Assembly (NCBI RefSeq): GCF_016757215.1
Contig: NZ_JAESIY010000019.1
Coordinates: 1-49,855 of the forward strand
DNA: 49,855 nucleotides
Origin: Fulvivirga sediminis
Lineage (GTDB): Bacteria; Bacteroidota; Bacteroidia; Cytophagales; Cyclobacteriaceae
Direction of reading: 5' to 3'
Numbering within the stretch: the first letter of the stretch is position 1; each line of letters opens with the position of its first letter. The translations under genes were made by a program, and so were the position numbers. The notes beneath the pieces were generated by a model. The model was given only the letters and a program-made list of their open reading frames with translations. It ran no database searches and was not told the DNA's origin. Positions 41,353 to 49,855 of the stretch are shown piece after piece.

Positions 41353-44300
41353 ATGAATCAATTTGACAAAAGCAAAATCATCACCTTTGAGCTAGGCTCT
41401 GCTAGCTCTATTCAGGAGGCTCTCAATACATATCAGGAAATACTTAACACTAAACAGGCCTTTAGAAGCTCAACTTTTGATGTTGAATTTAAGGCTAAAA
41501 CCGAAGATGGAGAAAGACGCCTGCAAACCAGTGACCCTAAAAATAGAGAGGTTTTAAAAGAGGCTCTATCTTATGGAAACGAGGATTTCTATACTGAAGA
41601 ACCCATTGAAGATAATAAAGAGATTTATCTCTCCGAACCTATATTTTTTGCTTTAGCACTAGAGCATGAAGAAATTCTGCCTGACGTAGTAAAAACAGCA
41701 GAAGCCATGGTGGCCGCTATCCGCAGGGTTAATGACACTGATGAGGTATGGGTAGATGACATGCGTGTGTTTGGCGCAGAAGCCTTATTTTTACTAGCTG
41801 TTCAGCATCCTGAATATGCTTACCTGCTCGGGTCATACTTTATACCTTACTGGGATTTGGAGCATGCCACCGGTTATGAAGATTATTTATTCTCTTTATT
41901 AAAAAAATATGGCTGGACCAGAGACCTGATTAAAGCTTTCATATGGTGTGATAATGACCACTTCAGACATCATATGCTTGAGCCTTATGAAGTTTTCATG
42001 GATTCCGACATAAAACCCAATCCTGCTTTGGGAGATTTCTTAAAAGAAAACCCTGAAGAATACACCTGGTTTAAGCAAGCTATAAAAGAGCGCTTTGAAG
42101 CCCAACCGATGCTTTGCTACTCAGAAAATACAGTTATTGAAGAAGAAAATCCGGTACTTGGGCTATATATTTCTCTCTTCAACCACAACCGCAACAACGA
42201 GTATTATGGTGAAGATGAAGATCAAAGCCCCATTTTACAACAGCACTTCATTACAGACACGCTGGAAAACGAAGCGATGGACCTGCAATTAGAGATCAAA
42301 AAGGCCATTAATGCCCCTTTAATGAAGTATGATGAGCGCACTCAGGTAAATATAGATAGAGAAAACTTTTATAACAGAGATGTATACCGAGGTGATGGCA
42401 CCAGAGATCTTAAAGAGTTTATTTTAGCCTTACCTAATGGTGAAGCAATATGGGATTATATTGAAGAAGGCGATAATGTAGAGATCCTTAGCCAAATCCC
42501 TAAGACGAATATGGTAGCCATAGCTGAGCAACACGCGCTCAACTTCTATTATCAAATAACCTATTCCGCTTTTCCTCCTTTCGGCCCTGAGCAAATCAAC
42601 GAAGAACTTTATGACATCCTCTCTAACATTATATTCGATTTGGATATACAGGAAGAAGATGATGATGAAGACGAACAGATCACTAGCAACGGACTCAAAT
42701 TAAAAATAAATGTCACTCCAGGTGCTGGCAATGAAAAATCAGACAAATTAGCCAAAAACGAAAAGTTCCTCCGCGTTCTCGATGTGTTTTACAGATTAAT
42801 GGGTTTAAAAGAGATATCCAGTGAAATGCGAAATATCATAGCTGATGAAGAGGATTACCATATCATTTCTGAAGAGGATTTTTACAAGCGTTATAGTAAA
42901 AAAGCACCTAAGAAAAAAGTATGGAAGCTTTCTGAAGACGCTTTTGCGCCCGCCAGTGAAGAGCTAGACCATGACGCATTTAAAATGGTGAACCGCACCT
43001 TAGAAAAAGGTGGCCGTGAAATGTATGATTGCTCTAACTGGAAATCTGACTCACTCAGCACACAAACACTAGCTGCCTATCTGCTCAATAAAGACAGAGA
43101 GGCTATGGTTTTTGATGAATACTCTCAAAATCTGGTAACCCTGATAGGAAAAGGACCCTGGGAAAGCGCACTTAAAAAGCTAAAAAAACAGATAGACAAA
43201 AAGGCAATGTCTGATGAAGAATGGGAACTGATAGCGGACTACTTCACCGCTCCTATGATGCCAAAGGCTAACCAGGACACCATCCTTGACTTATTAAAAA
43301 AGTACCTGTACCGTGAAGAGTGCTATAGAGGCAGCATTACGCTGAACAAGTACTCAGAACACCAACCTAGTTATGCTTTATTCTTCTATAAAGATGCTTA
43401 CCAGCATGTACTATTATGCTGCTATTGGATGAGATTTTTCCCGCCACCATTAAGAATACAGGCTGACAGAATATGGAAACTGATGGTAGCACTGGCTCCT
43501 CAAAGAGTCCTCAGGCTCGTTACTAAAATCTATTCTAGTGATTATTCTACCACCAGAATAGAAGATCGCACTCAAGAGGAGCGCATATTTAATGAATTAG
43601 AAAAGGCAAAGGTTCCAAGAGAACAGGTGGCTGCTTTCCAAATGTCTCAGGCACAAAGCACTCACTCTATATTAGAACCTTGCGTGGTAGATAAATACCT
43701 CTTCTGGCTAGACTTATATGATGAAATAGATGAGGAAAACCCAGGCATGATTGGCGCCTACCGTAAAAATCTGGCTATTGCTTTAGACAAAGGCCTTTCT
43801 TATATAAATGAGAGCTCTAAAATCAGGTATTACCGTGACCTGGCCTTGCGCAATCCTCGTTTCCCTTTTTCTCAGGATCATGACTTGCTCCGCGCCTTAA
43901 AAATATTTGTAGAGTTTAATGCTAAAGAAGAAGAAGCTGTAGATGCAGAAGCTCTTGCCAACCAAATCATGCAATACATGAATGGTGAACTGGATTATGC
44001 AATAGTTGCAAAGGCCTTTGAGGAAAAAATTGATGAGAGAGATTGGCAAATAGAGCCTTCAGAAAGAATAAGCCAGTATTCTGTGGCATCCTTCATCTGG
44101 TGGATTGAAAAAGAAAGGCAAGACCGACTGATCACTTTATTAGTAAACCATAGTGCCGATGGATATTCTATTCTGGAGTATGAACTATTCCCTGCTTATA
44201 CGCACCAGCTAGTAAGAGAAGAAGAACTCGACATGGAAGAAATGCTCTCTTTATCTCCTGAGCAATACGGTGATGAGATAGATGGATACAAAGCTGGCAT

Positions 44301-44577
44301 GAGAAAAATGCTCATAGACAAGGTGAGCGAGCTGGACATTAATCTCGAAAACTGGATTGCATTCCTCCTCAGAGAAGAAGCAAATGACGAGTATAATGAG
44401 GTGATTATATCATTAGCCAAAGAAGGGAAAATAGCTCCATTCCTAGGCAAGACAGGACTAAAACACAGGATGCAATTGGTTACCACACTGGCTGAAGCGG
44501 GTGAAAAAGCCCTTTTAAAAGACTTTGAAAATGACCCTTCCAGAAAAGTAAGGGACATGGTAAAACACTATAACTGA
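41353..44577 (+). CDS. Very large helical protein of unknown function, paralogue 1
   Basis: 1074 residues, no signal peptide, no membrane segment, acidic. Not recognised. It is helix-rich throughout with an armadillo/HEAT-like look. An acidic linker lies near 430-440 (DIQEEDDDEDEQ). Shared with the next protein: FFALALEHEEIL, LLGSYFIPYWDLEHA, IKAFIWCDND, AIWDYIEEGDN, TLAAYLLNKD and a central LAPQRVLRLVTKIY. The C-terminus ends with HEAT-like KALLKDFENDPSRKVRDMV. It starts after a spacer with no other gene and is followed after 7 nt by its paralogue. The two probably form one complex or act in one pathway. Confidence 0.75.
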   Translation: MNQFDKSKIITFELGSASSIQEALNTYQEILNTKQAFRSSTFDVEFKAKTEDGERRLQTSDPKNREVLKEALSYGNEDFYTEEPIEDNKEIYLSEPIFFALALEHEEILPDVVKTAEAMVAAIRRVNDTDEVWVDDMRVFGAEALFLLAVQHPEYAYLLGSYFIPYWDLEHATGYEDYLFSLLKKYGWTRDLIKAFIWCDNDHFRHHMLEPYEVFMDSDIKPNPALGDFLKENPEEYTWFKQAIKERFEAQPMLCYSENTVIEEENPVLGLYISLFNHNRNNEYYGEDEDQSPILQQHFITDTLENEAMDLQLEIKKAINAPLMKYDERTQVNIDRENFYNRDVYRGDGTRDLKEFILALPNGEAIWDYIEEGDNVEILSQIPKTNMVAIAEQHALNFYYQITYSAFPPFGPEQINEELYDILSNIIFDLDIQEEDDDEDEQITSNGLKLKINVTPGAGNEKSDKLAKNEKFLRVLDVFYRLMGLKEISSEMRNIIADEEDYHIISEEDFYKRYSKKAPKKKVWKLSEDAFAPASEELDHDAFKMVNRTLEKGGREMYDCSNWKSDSLSTQTLAAYLLNKDREAMVFDEYSQNLVTLIGKGPWESALKKLKKQIDKKAMSDEEWELIADYFTAPMMPKANQDTILDLLKKYLYREECYRGSITLNKYSEHQPSYALFFYKDAYQHVLLCCYWMRFFPPPLRIQADRIWKLMVALAPQRVLRLVTKIYSSDYSTTRIEDRTQEERIFNELEKAKVPREQVAAFQMSQAQSTHSILEPCVVDKYLFWLDLYDEIDEENPGMIGAYRKNLAIALDKGLSYINESSKIRYYRDLALRNPRFPFSQDHDLLRALKIFVEFNAKEEEAVDAEALANQIMQYMNGELDYAIVAKAFEEKIDERDWQIEPSERISQYSVASFIWWIEKERQDRLITLLVNHSADGYSILEYELFPAYTHQLVREEELDMEEMLSLSPEQYGDEIDGYKAGMRKMLIDKVSELDINLENWIAFLLREEANDEYNEVIISLAKEGKIAPFLGKTGLKHRMQLVTTLAEAGEKALLKDFENDPSRKVRDMVKHYN

Positions 44578-44584
44578 TATATAA

Positions 44585-47500
44585 ATGGCTTTTGAAGAAA
44601 AGACTCCTAAATACATCATTCATTATTCTCCCAATGACGTCACTTCTATGAGAGACGGGCTCACCACTTATGGTGAGCTGGTAGAATCAGAAAAGGCATT
44701 TAGTTCAGACTATTGTGTGGTGGTATTTAAACCAGAAGTGGAGGCCATACCTTTAAGCTTTTTTAAAGATCATCCGTTGATTATGAAGTTTCTGGATGAG
44801 GCTATATACCCTTGCGAAGAGGAAGAAAAAGAAGATCTAACCAAGAATACACTTACAGAAACGTTGTTTTTTGCTTGTGCCTTAATGCACCCTGAGCTTG
44901 AAGAAGCCATAAAGAAAACCTGCGAAAAATTCGTTGATTTCTCAAGACTCATTAACGACTCCGCTGAAATGTGGATTACCGTAGAATCTCCCTTCGCAAT
45001 TTCTCCACTAAAACTTACAGCTACTTTATATCCTAAATACGGCTATCTTATGGCAGGCTTTCTTATCCCTTACTGGGATGATGAGCACATGGTGGAGCCA
45101 CTATTTGAGCTAGACAACTGGGCCAGACCATTAGGTATTACTGAAGATACACTCAAGGCATTCTGTTATTGTGACAATAGTATGGCTCGGTCATACATGC
45201 TAGGATATGATGTTTATAATGGACAAGTTCCAGAAGACGCCATTGGCAGTCATTTCGATCTCATTAGTTTCTTTAGAGAAAAAGAAAGCAACTATCAGCT
45301 TTTTAAAGATTTGTTAGTTGAACGCTTCCAAAATCAGTCGTTCTTACAACATACTGATGATATCAGGTACGTCATTACCAACCCCATAGAGCATATGGTG
45401 CAGGAAATGATGATGCTCCATTATCCTTATGACTCCTGGGATGATGATTTTGACATAGATGAATACCTAACACAAAAGCTGGTAAATAAATCTGCCGAGG
45501 AAGAGATCGCGGAGCTCAAAGCTTATGTAGAAGAACGACTAGGCAAACCGATCGTATCCACGTCAGAGCCTCCGCAAGCAGGCAGACAAGGCAAGAAGGA
45601 AGTTTCAAAACCTGAACAGCCACTTACAAAATGGGAAACTTTCATTAAAAAAGGTTTTGCTTATGGAGATTCTTTATGGTCTTATATAGAAGAAGGCACA
45701 GATCCTTCGATCTTAAAAGCCATTAAGCATAGAGACATTTTTCAACGCGCAGAAGAGGCTAGCTTTGACATTTTAGAAGATTTTGAAGAAGTAGGCTATT
45801 CTCTAAGCAGCATGTGGACTGATCTGGATTTTCTATTCAATCCACTTATAAAGCGTTACAAAAAATGGTGCTCTCAAAATGGCATTGAAGCAGAAGAATG
45901 TCATGCTATTCTGCTTCGGTTAATAGAGGTCATTTTTCACCTTAATGGCAAAGCGCCATTTCCTCCTACAGTTAAAGATTGTCTTGTTTTCGATCGGAAA
46001 ATTTGCAGCAAAGAAGAATACGAAACCAGATATGCTACAGATTGGCTAGTTGAATTAGAAACCAAGCTCAACTCATTTGTTAGCCGTAAAAGTACAGTTA
46101 CTCAAGAATTTCTGCACGAATGCTATAAGTTGATTAGAGACAACCGCAAAGAGGCCAATGAGAAATTGCCCGAAACGCTGTTCGTAGCTCCTGCGCCCTT
46201 TAATGAAGATGATGATGACAACTATACTTCTACACAGCAATTTGGTACTGAAGAAGTATCAGTAATAGCTGCCTATATCATACACCGTGAATCTGAAAAT
46301 ACAGAAAGCACCAATATGGTGAGTGCAGCGGCTGATTACCTCAATAAGTACACAGTAGATGCTATTATAAGTGACTTATATCATGACACTGAGTTCCCTC
46401 AGCAGTATATCATAGATATGCTACAGTCTGATAAGCCTAACACGCTCACCGAAAGTCACAAAAAGGAAGCGCGAGCACTTATCCCTGTTATGAGCGCCTT
46501 TTCTGATTATATTAAAACAGGTGTTTATATTCAAAATGGCAAAAAGTTATCATTAAAGGCAAGTGAAAAAGCGGCTTTTGAATCCATAAAGAAGCACCTG
46601 AAATATGACGATCATGAGATTTCGGGAAAACAAAAAAATATAGAATGGCTGAGAAACTTCTCTGATAAAACGCAAAAGCTACTTTATACAGCCCACATTG
46701 GAGCGCAACATGAAGAGTTAGCGTGTACTGATGCCTTAGGTAGATTATTAAAGCTAGCCTTTCATCTGGCCCCGGTAAGGGTTGTTAACTTGTTATCTAA
46801 AGCTTATAAAACGCATGAATATCGCCTCGATCATTCGGGCAATATGCTTAATATGCTCGAGCTCTTTACGCCACAAGGGCTTTCTGATGCTGGCTATTGG
46901 GGCTATTTAATAGATGAATATGCTGGTGATGCTGACCCTAACAGAAATGATCACTATAAACTTTTGCTCACCGAATGGGTAGATAGGAAAAAACCAGCCC
47001 CTAGTAATCACTTTCTAGCCTCCACCATTCAAGAACAACGCAAAGCTCTTGATGAAGGAGTACAACTTCTTCCCAGAGACACACAGCTTAAAGTGCTCAA
47101 TGATGCAGCAAGAGCATTTCCTGAAGATGATTTTACCAGAAACTATGATAACCTACTGACCGACCTTATCTCCAGGCAGCTCAAAAAGGAATTTGTGGTA
47201 GAGCACCCGGCTATTTACTTTAAAAACAGGCTTCAATCTGAGAGCATTTATTTTGAGTATATAGAATGGGATAAATGGGGAGGACACCCAGATTTGGTCC
47301 ATCAAATCCTTAACGAAATAGAGATAAGCAAGCCTGAACACCTGGCAGATGAAAACCATGCTGAACAGGTAATCAACCTAAAAGAATGGGGACATCTTGT
47401 TTTACAAAAACAGGGTGATAAGCTCGTTCCTGTGTATGGAAAAGACTTATTATGGCTTATCCAAAAAGGTTTTAATGCAGAAAACGTACACCAGGCGCGT

Positions 47501-48523
47501 ACTAAACTGATCATAATAGACACCTCTTGCCCACAAGCTAACTATGAGGAGCTGATTGAGTTTTCAAACTTAGACTTTTCTGCACATGTGCTTAGGCAAG
47601 CCTTGGGTTATTTAATGGGATTTACACCTCAGGAGCAGGCGGAAAAATTCATCAGGCATGGTATCAATAACTATTGGTTCCTCAATGGGATGAAAAATTA
47701 TTACGACATAACTATTTCTGAGCTGATCCTTAAAACCAAGTTTCAACTGCAGATGGCTACCTTCCGTATGCTCGGCATGATTTCATATAAGCACCTGCAA
47801 ATGGATTTGGGCATTCAGGATAGCGCCTATTTTGATATGCTAATGAGCATGAACGTTGATAGAAAGGCCATTTTCAAAAAACTGGTCAGTGAAAATAACA
47901 TCTCGTTCATTAACAATCTGGCCAAAAGAACTGACATCAGGTCTTATGTATTAGAAGAGAAAATAGCCACGCAGTTACCTCTACTTTCGTCATTAGTTCA
48001 CCTACCTGGTTATCATGCTTTTATACTGAGCCTTGCCAACAGCGAATCCTTAAAACTCAAGGATCATGTGCAGATGCTTATAGAAAGATATAAGCTCAAG
48101 CCTGATACTAATACGGCCTTCCACATAGTAGACTATGGCGTGTATGTAATGGGAGGCAATACTGATCCTGAAATTGGCTCTACCAATAAAACTGCCACTG
48201 AGCCAGAATGTACTAACCAAACTACGGAAATTAATGCGGAAGTAGGCATGTACTTTGGATTCCGATTTACAGCTACTGACCCCGAAAATGCTCCAAAAGT
48301 ACTGGTGCATGATGTTAAGGTAAAACATCCGACTATAGACCCTGAAACGAAAGAAATAAAATACCAGACATCGGGCTGGCAACAGAATGGCTATAGCAAT
48401 TCGAATATTTTCTTAGGCTGGTTCTTTGAAACAGAGGAGGAATTAATACCTGGCGAATATCAATTCACCGCACTAGATACTGATGGCAATATACTCGCAG
48501 AAAAAAGTTTTAGCGTATCCTAA
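44585..48523 (+). CDS. Very large helical protein, paralogue 2, with C-terminal DUF3859-like domain
   Basis: 1312 residues, cytoplasmic by sequence. The first 900 or so residues parallel the upstream protein (FFACALMHPELEE, MAGFLIPYWDDEHM, LKAFCYCDNS, SLWSYIEEGTD, VIAAYIIHRES, LAPVRVVNLLSKAY). A later helical part (about 900-1170) includes repeats of the type WLIQKGFNAENVHQA. The last 130 residues look like DUF3859: FHIVDYGVYVMGG, VGMYFGFRFTATD, VKVKHPTIDPETKE, LIPGEYQFTALDTDGNILAEKSFSV. No catalytic site is evident. Spaced 7 nt from its partner, ending in a strong terminator. Confidence 0.75.
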   Translation: MAFEEKTPKYIIHYSPNDVTSMRDGLTTYGELVESEKAFSSDYCVVVFKPEVEAIPLSFFKDHPLIMKFLDEAIYPCEEEEKEDLTKNTLTETLFFACALMHPELEEAIKKTCEKFVDFSRLINDSAEMWITVESPFAISPLKLTATLYPKYGYLMAGFLIPYWDDEHMVEPLFELDNWARPLGITEDTLKAFCYCDNSMARSYMLGYDVYNGQVPEDAIGSHFDLISFFREKESNYQLFKDLLVERFQNQSFLQHTDDIRYVITNPIEHMVQEMMMLHYPYDSWDDDFDIDEYLTQKLVNKSAEEEIAELKAYVEERLGKPIVSTSEPPQAGRQGKKEVSKPEQPLTKWETFIKKGFAYGDSLWSYIEEGTDPSILKAIKHRDIFQRAEEASFDILEDFEEVGYSLSSMWTDLDFLFNPLIKRYKKWCSQNGIEAEECHAILLRLIEVIFHLNGKAPFPPTVKDCLVFDRKICSKEEYETRYATDWLVELETKLNSFVSRKSTVTQEFLHECYKLIRDNRKEANEKLPETLFVAPAPFNEDDDDNYTSTQQFGTEEVSVIAAYIIHRESENTESTNMVSAAADYLNKYTVDAIISDLYHDTEFPQQYIIDMLQSDKPNTLTESHKKEARALIPVMSAFSDYIKTGVYIQNGKKLSLKASEKAAFESIKKHLKYDDHEISGKQKNIEWLRNFSDKTQKLLYTAHIGAQHEELACTDALGRLLKLAFHLAPVRVVNLLSKAYKTHEYRLDHSGNMLNMLELFTPQGLSDAGYWGYLIDEYAGDADPNRNDHYKLLLTEWVDRKKPAPSNHFLASTIQEQRKALDEGVQLLPRDTQLKVLNDAARAFPEDDFTRNYDNLLTDLISRQLKKEFVVEHPAIYFKNRLQSESIYFEYIEWDKWGGHPDLVHQILNEIEISKPEHLADENHAEQVINLKEWGHLVLQKQGDKLVPVYGKDLLWLIQKGFNAENVHQARTKLIIIDTSCPQANYEELIEFSNLDFSAHVLRQALGYLMGFTPQEQAEKFIRHGINNYWFLNGMKNYYDITISELILKTKFQLQMATFRMLGMISYKHLQMDLGIQDSAYFDMLMSMNVDRKAIFKKLVSENNISFINNLAKRTDIRSYVLEEKIATQLPLLSSLVHLPGYHAFILSLANSESLKLKDHVQMLIERYKLKPDTNTAFHIVDYGVYVMGGNTDPEIGSTNKTATEPECTNQTTEINAEVGMYFGFRFTATDPENAPKVLVHDVKVKHPTIDPETKEIKYQTSGWQQNGYSNSNIFLGWFFETEEELIPGEYQFTALDTDGNILAEKSFSVS

Positions 48524-48531
48524 TTATTATT

Positions 48532-48567
48532 TTAACAGGAGTTCTGAATGCTCGGAACTCCTGTTAA
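48532..48567. terminator. Terminator after the large-protein operon
   Basis: TTAACAGGAGTTC and GAACTCCTGTTAA form a perfect 13-bp stem with a 10-nt loop. It lies between the plus-strand operon and the convergent minus-strand gene ending at 48603. Confidence 0.85.
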
Positions 48568-48602
48568 ATTTTATAAAATTCTGTTATCAATGATGGGTTA
48601 GA

Positions 48603-48866
48603 TTACGCTTCCTCATTATCAGACTCCTCCTCCTTCTTCCAAAAGGCCAAACAAATGCCACCCGAAATGAACATGGCCACCAGCACTCCCAGTATCAATA
48701 CATAATAACGATCACGAAAAAGATCATCTGAATCATAGCCAAAAATAAATATCAGTGAAAGTATAAAAACCACATCAAGACCTAATTGAATAAGCCAATA
48801 GGCTATTTTCCCTTTCTTGGTTAATTTCTCTATAAAAAATTTATCCAGCATTCTTTTATCATTCAA
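48603..48866 (-). CDS. Small membrane protein, two helices
   Basis: 87 residues: basic N-terminus, helix about 22-43 (IAYWLIQLGLDVVFILSLIFIFGY), a short loop with DSDDLFRDR, second helix about 53-75 (YVLILGVLVAMFISGGICLAF), acidic tail EEESDNEEA. Not recognised. It converges with the large-protein operon and need not be connected. Confidence 0.6.
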   Translation of the reverse strand: MNDKRMLDKFFIEKLTKKGKIAYWLIQLGLDVVFILSLIFIFGYDSDDLFRDRYYVLILGVLVAMFISGGICLAFWKKEEESDNEEA

Positions 48867-49161
48867 TAGTTAAATTGCTAAGCTAATTTTTTAGAGGTAG
48901 ATGGGCAAGGGGTAGATTAAGACAGTATCTCTGAGGTCTTTTGTTAACTGAACCATTTCACTGCCATGAACTGCCACTAAGAACTCGAGGAAAGCATGTT
49001 TTCTATCTTATTTCACTTCATGGCGCTACAGCAAGACGAAACTACTACTGAGTCACATTGAGTCGTGGTGGAGGATCGGTACTATGTTTTCATTCAGAAT
49101 CAATAAATCCGCATTAAATGGTAAGAAGAGGGCATAAAATAATGTTAGACTGGAAGTATTT
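48867..49161. other. Intergenic region without recognisable gene
   Basis: About 300 nt. No coding frame, repeat or RNA gene found. Confidence 0.4.
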
Positions 49162-49460
49162 CTAAAAAGAATTATCAATAAGACAAAGCTCTTGTTTTAC
49201 ATGCCTGATACGTAAAACTCTAATTTCTTTCTCGGTAAACTTGTAAGCTACCCGATAACTATAACTTTCAAAAGCCCTAAAAGAGCCATTATTATCTTGC
49301 TTAAACCTGTCTTTTGGGTAACGTTCAGGGTTTCTTTGGCCTTGAGCAAGGCAGACAAAATACCATCTTCTACACGCTCAGCCATCTGGTAAGATTCTAC
49401 ACTTATCCTTTTCAAAGCCTTTTGTAAAAAGTCAACAGGCCTTTTGTTCCATATTATTTT
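49162..49460 (-). pseudogene. ParE/RelE-type toxin, broken by frameshift
   Basis: The minus strand reads KIIWNKRPVDFLQKALKRIS...VEDGILSALLKAKE in one frame and then NPERYPKDRFKQDNNGSFRAFESYSYRVAYKF...VLRIRHVKQE in another. Together these match a complete ParE/RelE toxin. The shift falls near 49340-49350. There is also no ATG in frame before KIIW. Two defects suggest a decayed toxin; a sequencing error could explain only the shift. Confidence 0.7.
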
Positions 49461-49677
49461 CTTTCCATGAGCCGATCTTTTTCACGGCATCATGATGCGA
49501 CAAGTAATCACCCGCCTCTATCTGCGCATCCGCCTCTTCTATTTCGGCATTATATTGCTCTAAAGTCGCACGCTGGTGTTCCTCCTTCCACTTGACCAAC
49601 TCTGCAATTACAGATTTATCCTGTAATGAAGCCATCCACTCTAATAATTCTAACTTCTGTATTTGTGTCTTACTCAT
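49432..49677 (-). CDS. Antitoxin-like protein upstream of the decayed toxin
   Basis: 81 residues, charged and helical (MSKTQIQKLELLEWMASLQDKSVIAELVKWK, YNAEIEEADAQIEAGDYLSHHDAVKKIGSWKE). This is the usual antitoxin of ParE-type pairs in Bacteroidota. The AGDYLSHHDAVKKI segment corresponds to the toxin-wrapping tail. The end overlaps the toxin frame. Probably still expressed, though its toxin is broken. Confidence 0.75.
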   Translation of the reverse strand: MSKTQIQKLELLEWMASLQDKSVIAELVKWKEEHQRATLEQYNAEIEEADAQIEAGDYLSHHDAVKKIGSWKENNMEQKAC

Positions 49678-49855
49678 AGTTTAATTCATTTACTACAAAT
49701 AACGAATATTTATCATCTTAGATCATTGAATGGAGATTATTGGAGTCCTTTAAACAAGGAATTATAGAGCGAGCGAGTTAACTGAAAATTCTATCTGGAC
49801 CTGCTATCTTTGACTGGACATTAAGTTAAGCTGTTTTTGATTAAATTTACTAAAG

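Overview
The window looks like a chromosomal segment of a Bacteroidota bacterium, probably of the Cytophagales. This rests on a type VI secretion system of the Bacteroidota kind (long DUF5458-type sheath protein, TssD-type tube protein), two secreted proteins ending in type IX secretion sorting domains, promoters of the form TAnnTTTG (TACATTTG before tRNA-Arg, TATCTTTG before the beta-barrel gene), AT-rich spacers and A-rich rather than Shine-Dalgarno leaders. The genus cannot be named from the sequence alone.

Layout. (1) 1-2900, plus strand: a family of small membrane proteins with a duplicated C-terminal cassette, probably orphan immunity-type genes. (2) 2900-17900, minus strand: a T6SS satellite operon, tssH(clpV)-tssB-tssC, a strong terminator, then tssD (Hcp-like tube with a C-terminal extension) and a LysM/GH19 effector. 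Downstream lies an accretion zone with a second LysM/GH19 effector, a GH19 effector fragment, paired exported or lipoprotein immunity candidates, three TPR proteins sharing one C-terminal module, and several degraded copies of these genes. (3) 18300-25300: ordinary genes (sulfotransferase, tRNA-Arg, outer-membrane beta-barrel, crotonase, PAP2-like protein, rpoN, asnS). (4) 25300-31150: an RNA-centred island, described next. (5) 31400-40850: a T9SS hydrolase, a small T9SS protein, NAD(P)HX repair enzyme, nuoABCD, Dps, DinB, an SDR, a quinone reductase and a Crp-type regulator. (6) 41350-48570: two very large paralogous helical proteins of unknown function, the second ending in a DUF3859-like domain. 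(7) The right end holds a small membrane protein and a decayed ParE/RelE-type toxin with its antitoxin.

The most interesting part is the RNA island. On the minus strand, in order of transcription, it has: a compact array with a folded RNA element, tRNA-Tyr, tRNA-Gln and three tRNA-like sequences that keep D-arms or T-arms but are not canonical tRNAs; a Band-7/slipin protein with no membrane anchor; a TPR protein; the RNA ligase RtcB, whose gene overlaps the TPR gene; and five consecutive small-RNA cassettes. Each cassette has a promoter with exactly 18 nt between CAATTG and TAGGTTGA, a stem-loop, and a terminator whose loop is invariant. Both helices show compensatory changes between copies. 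The gene content suggests an RNA break and repair or RNA-sensing system. The functional link is inference; the structures are directly visible.

In the T6SS region the two GH19 effectors can be aligned without gaps over about 270 N-terminal residues and then diverge. The tube protein's extra C-terminal domain resembles part of that shared region, which suggests a common loading or docking module. The baseplate, membrane-complex and VgrG genes are not in the window.
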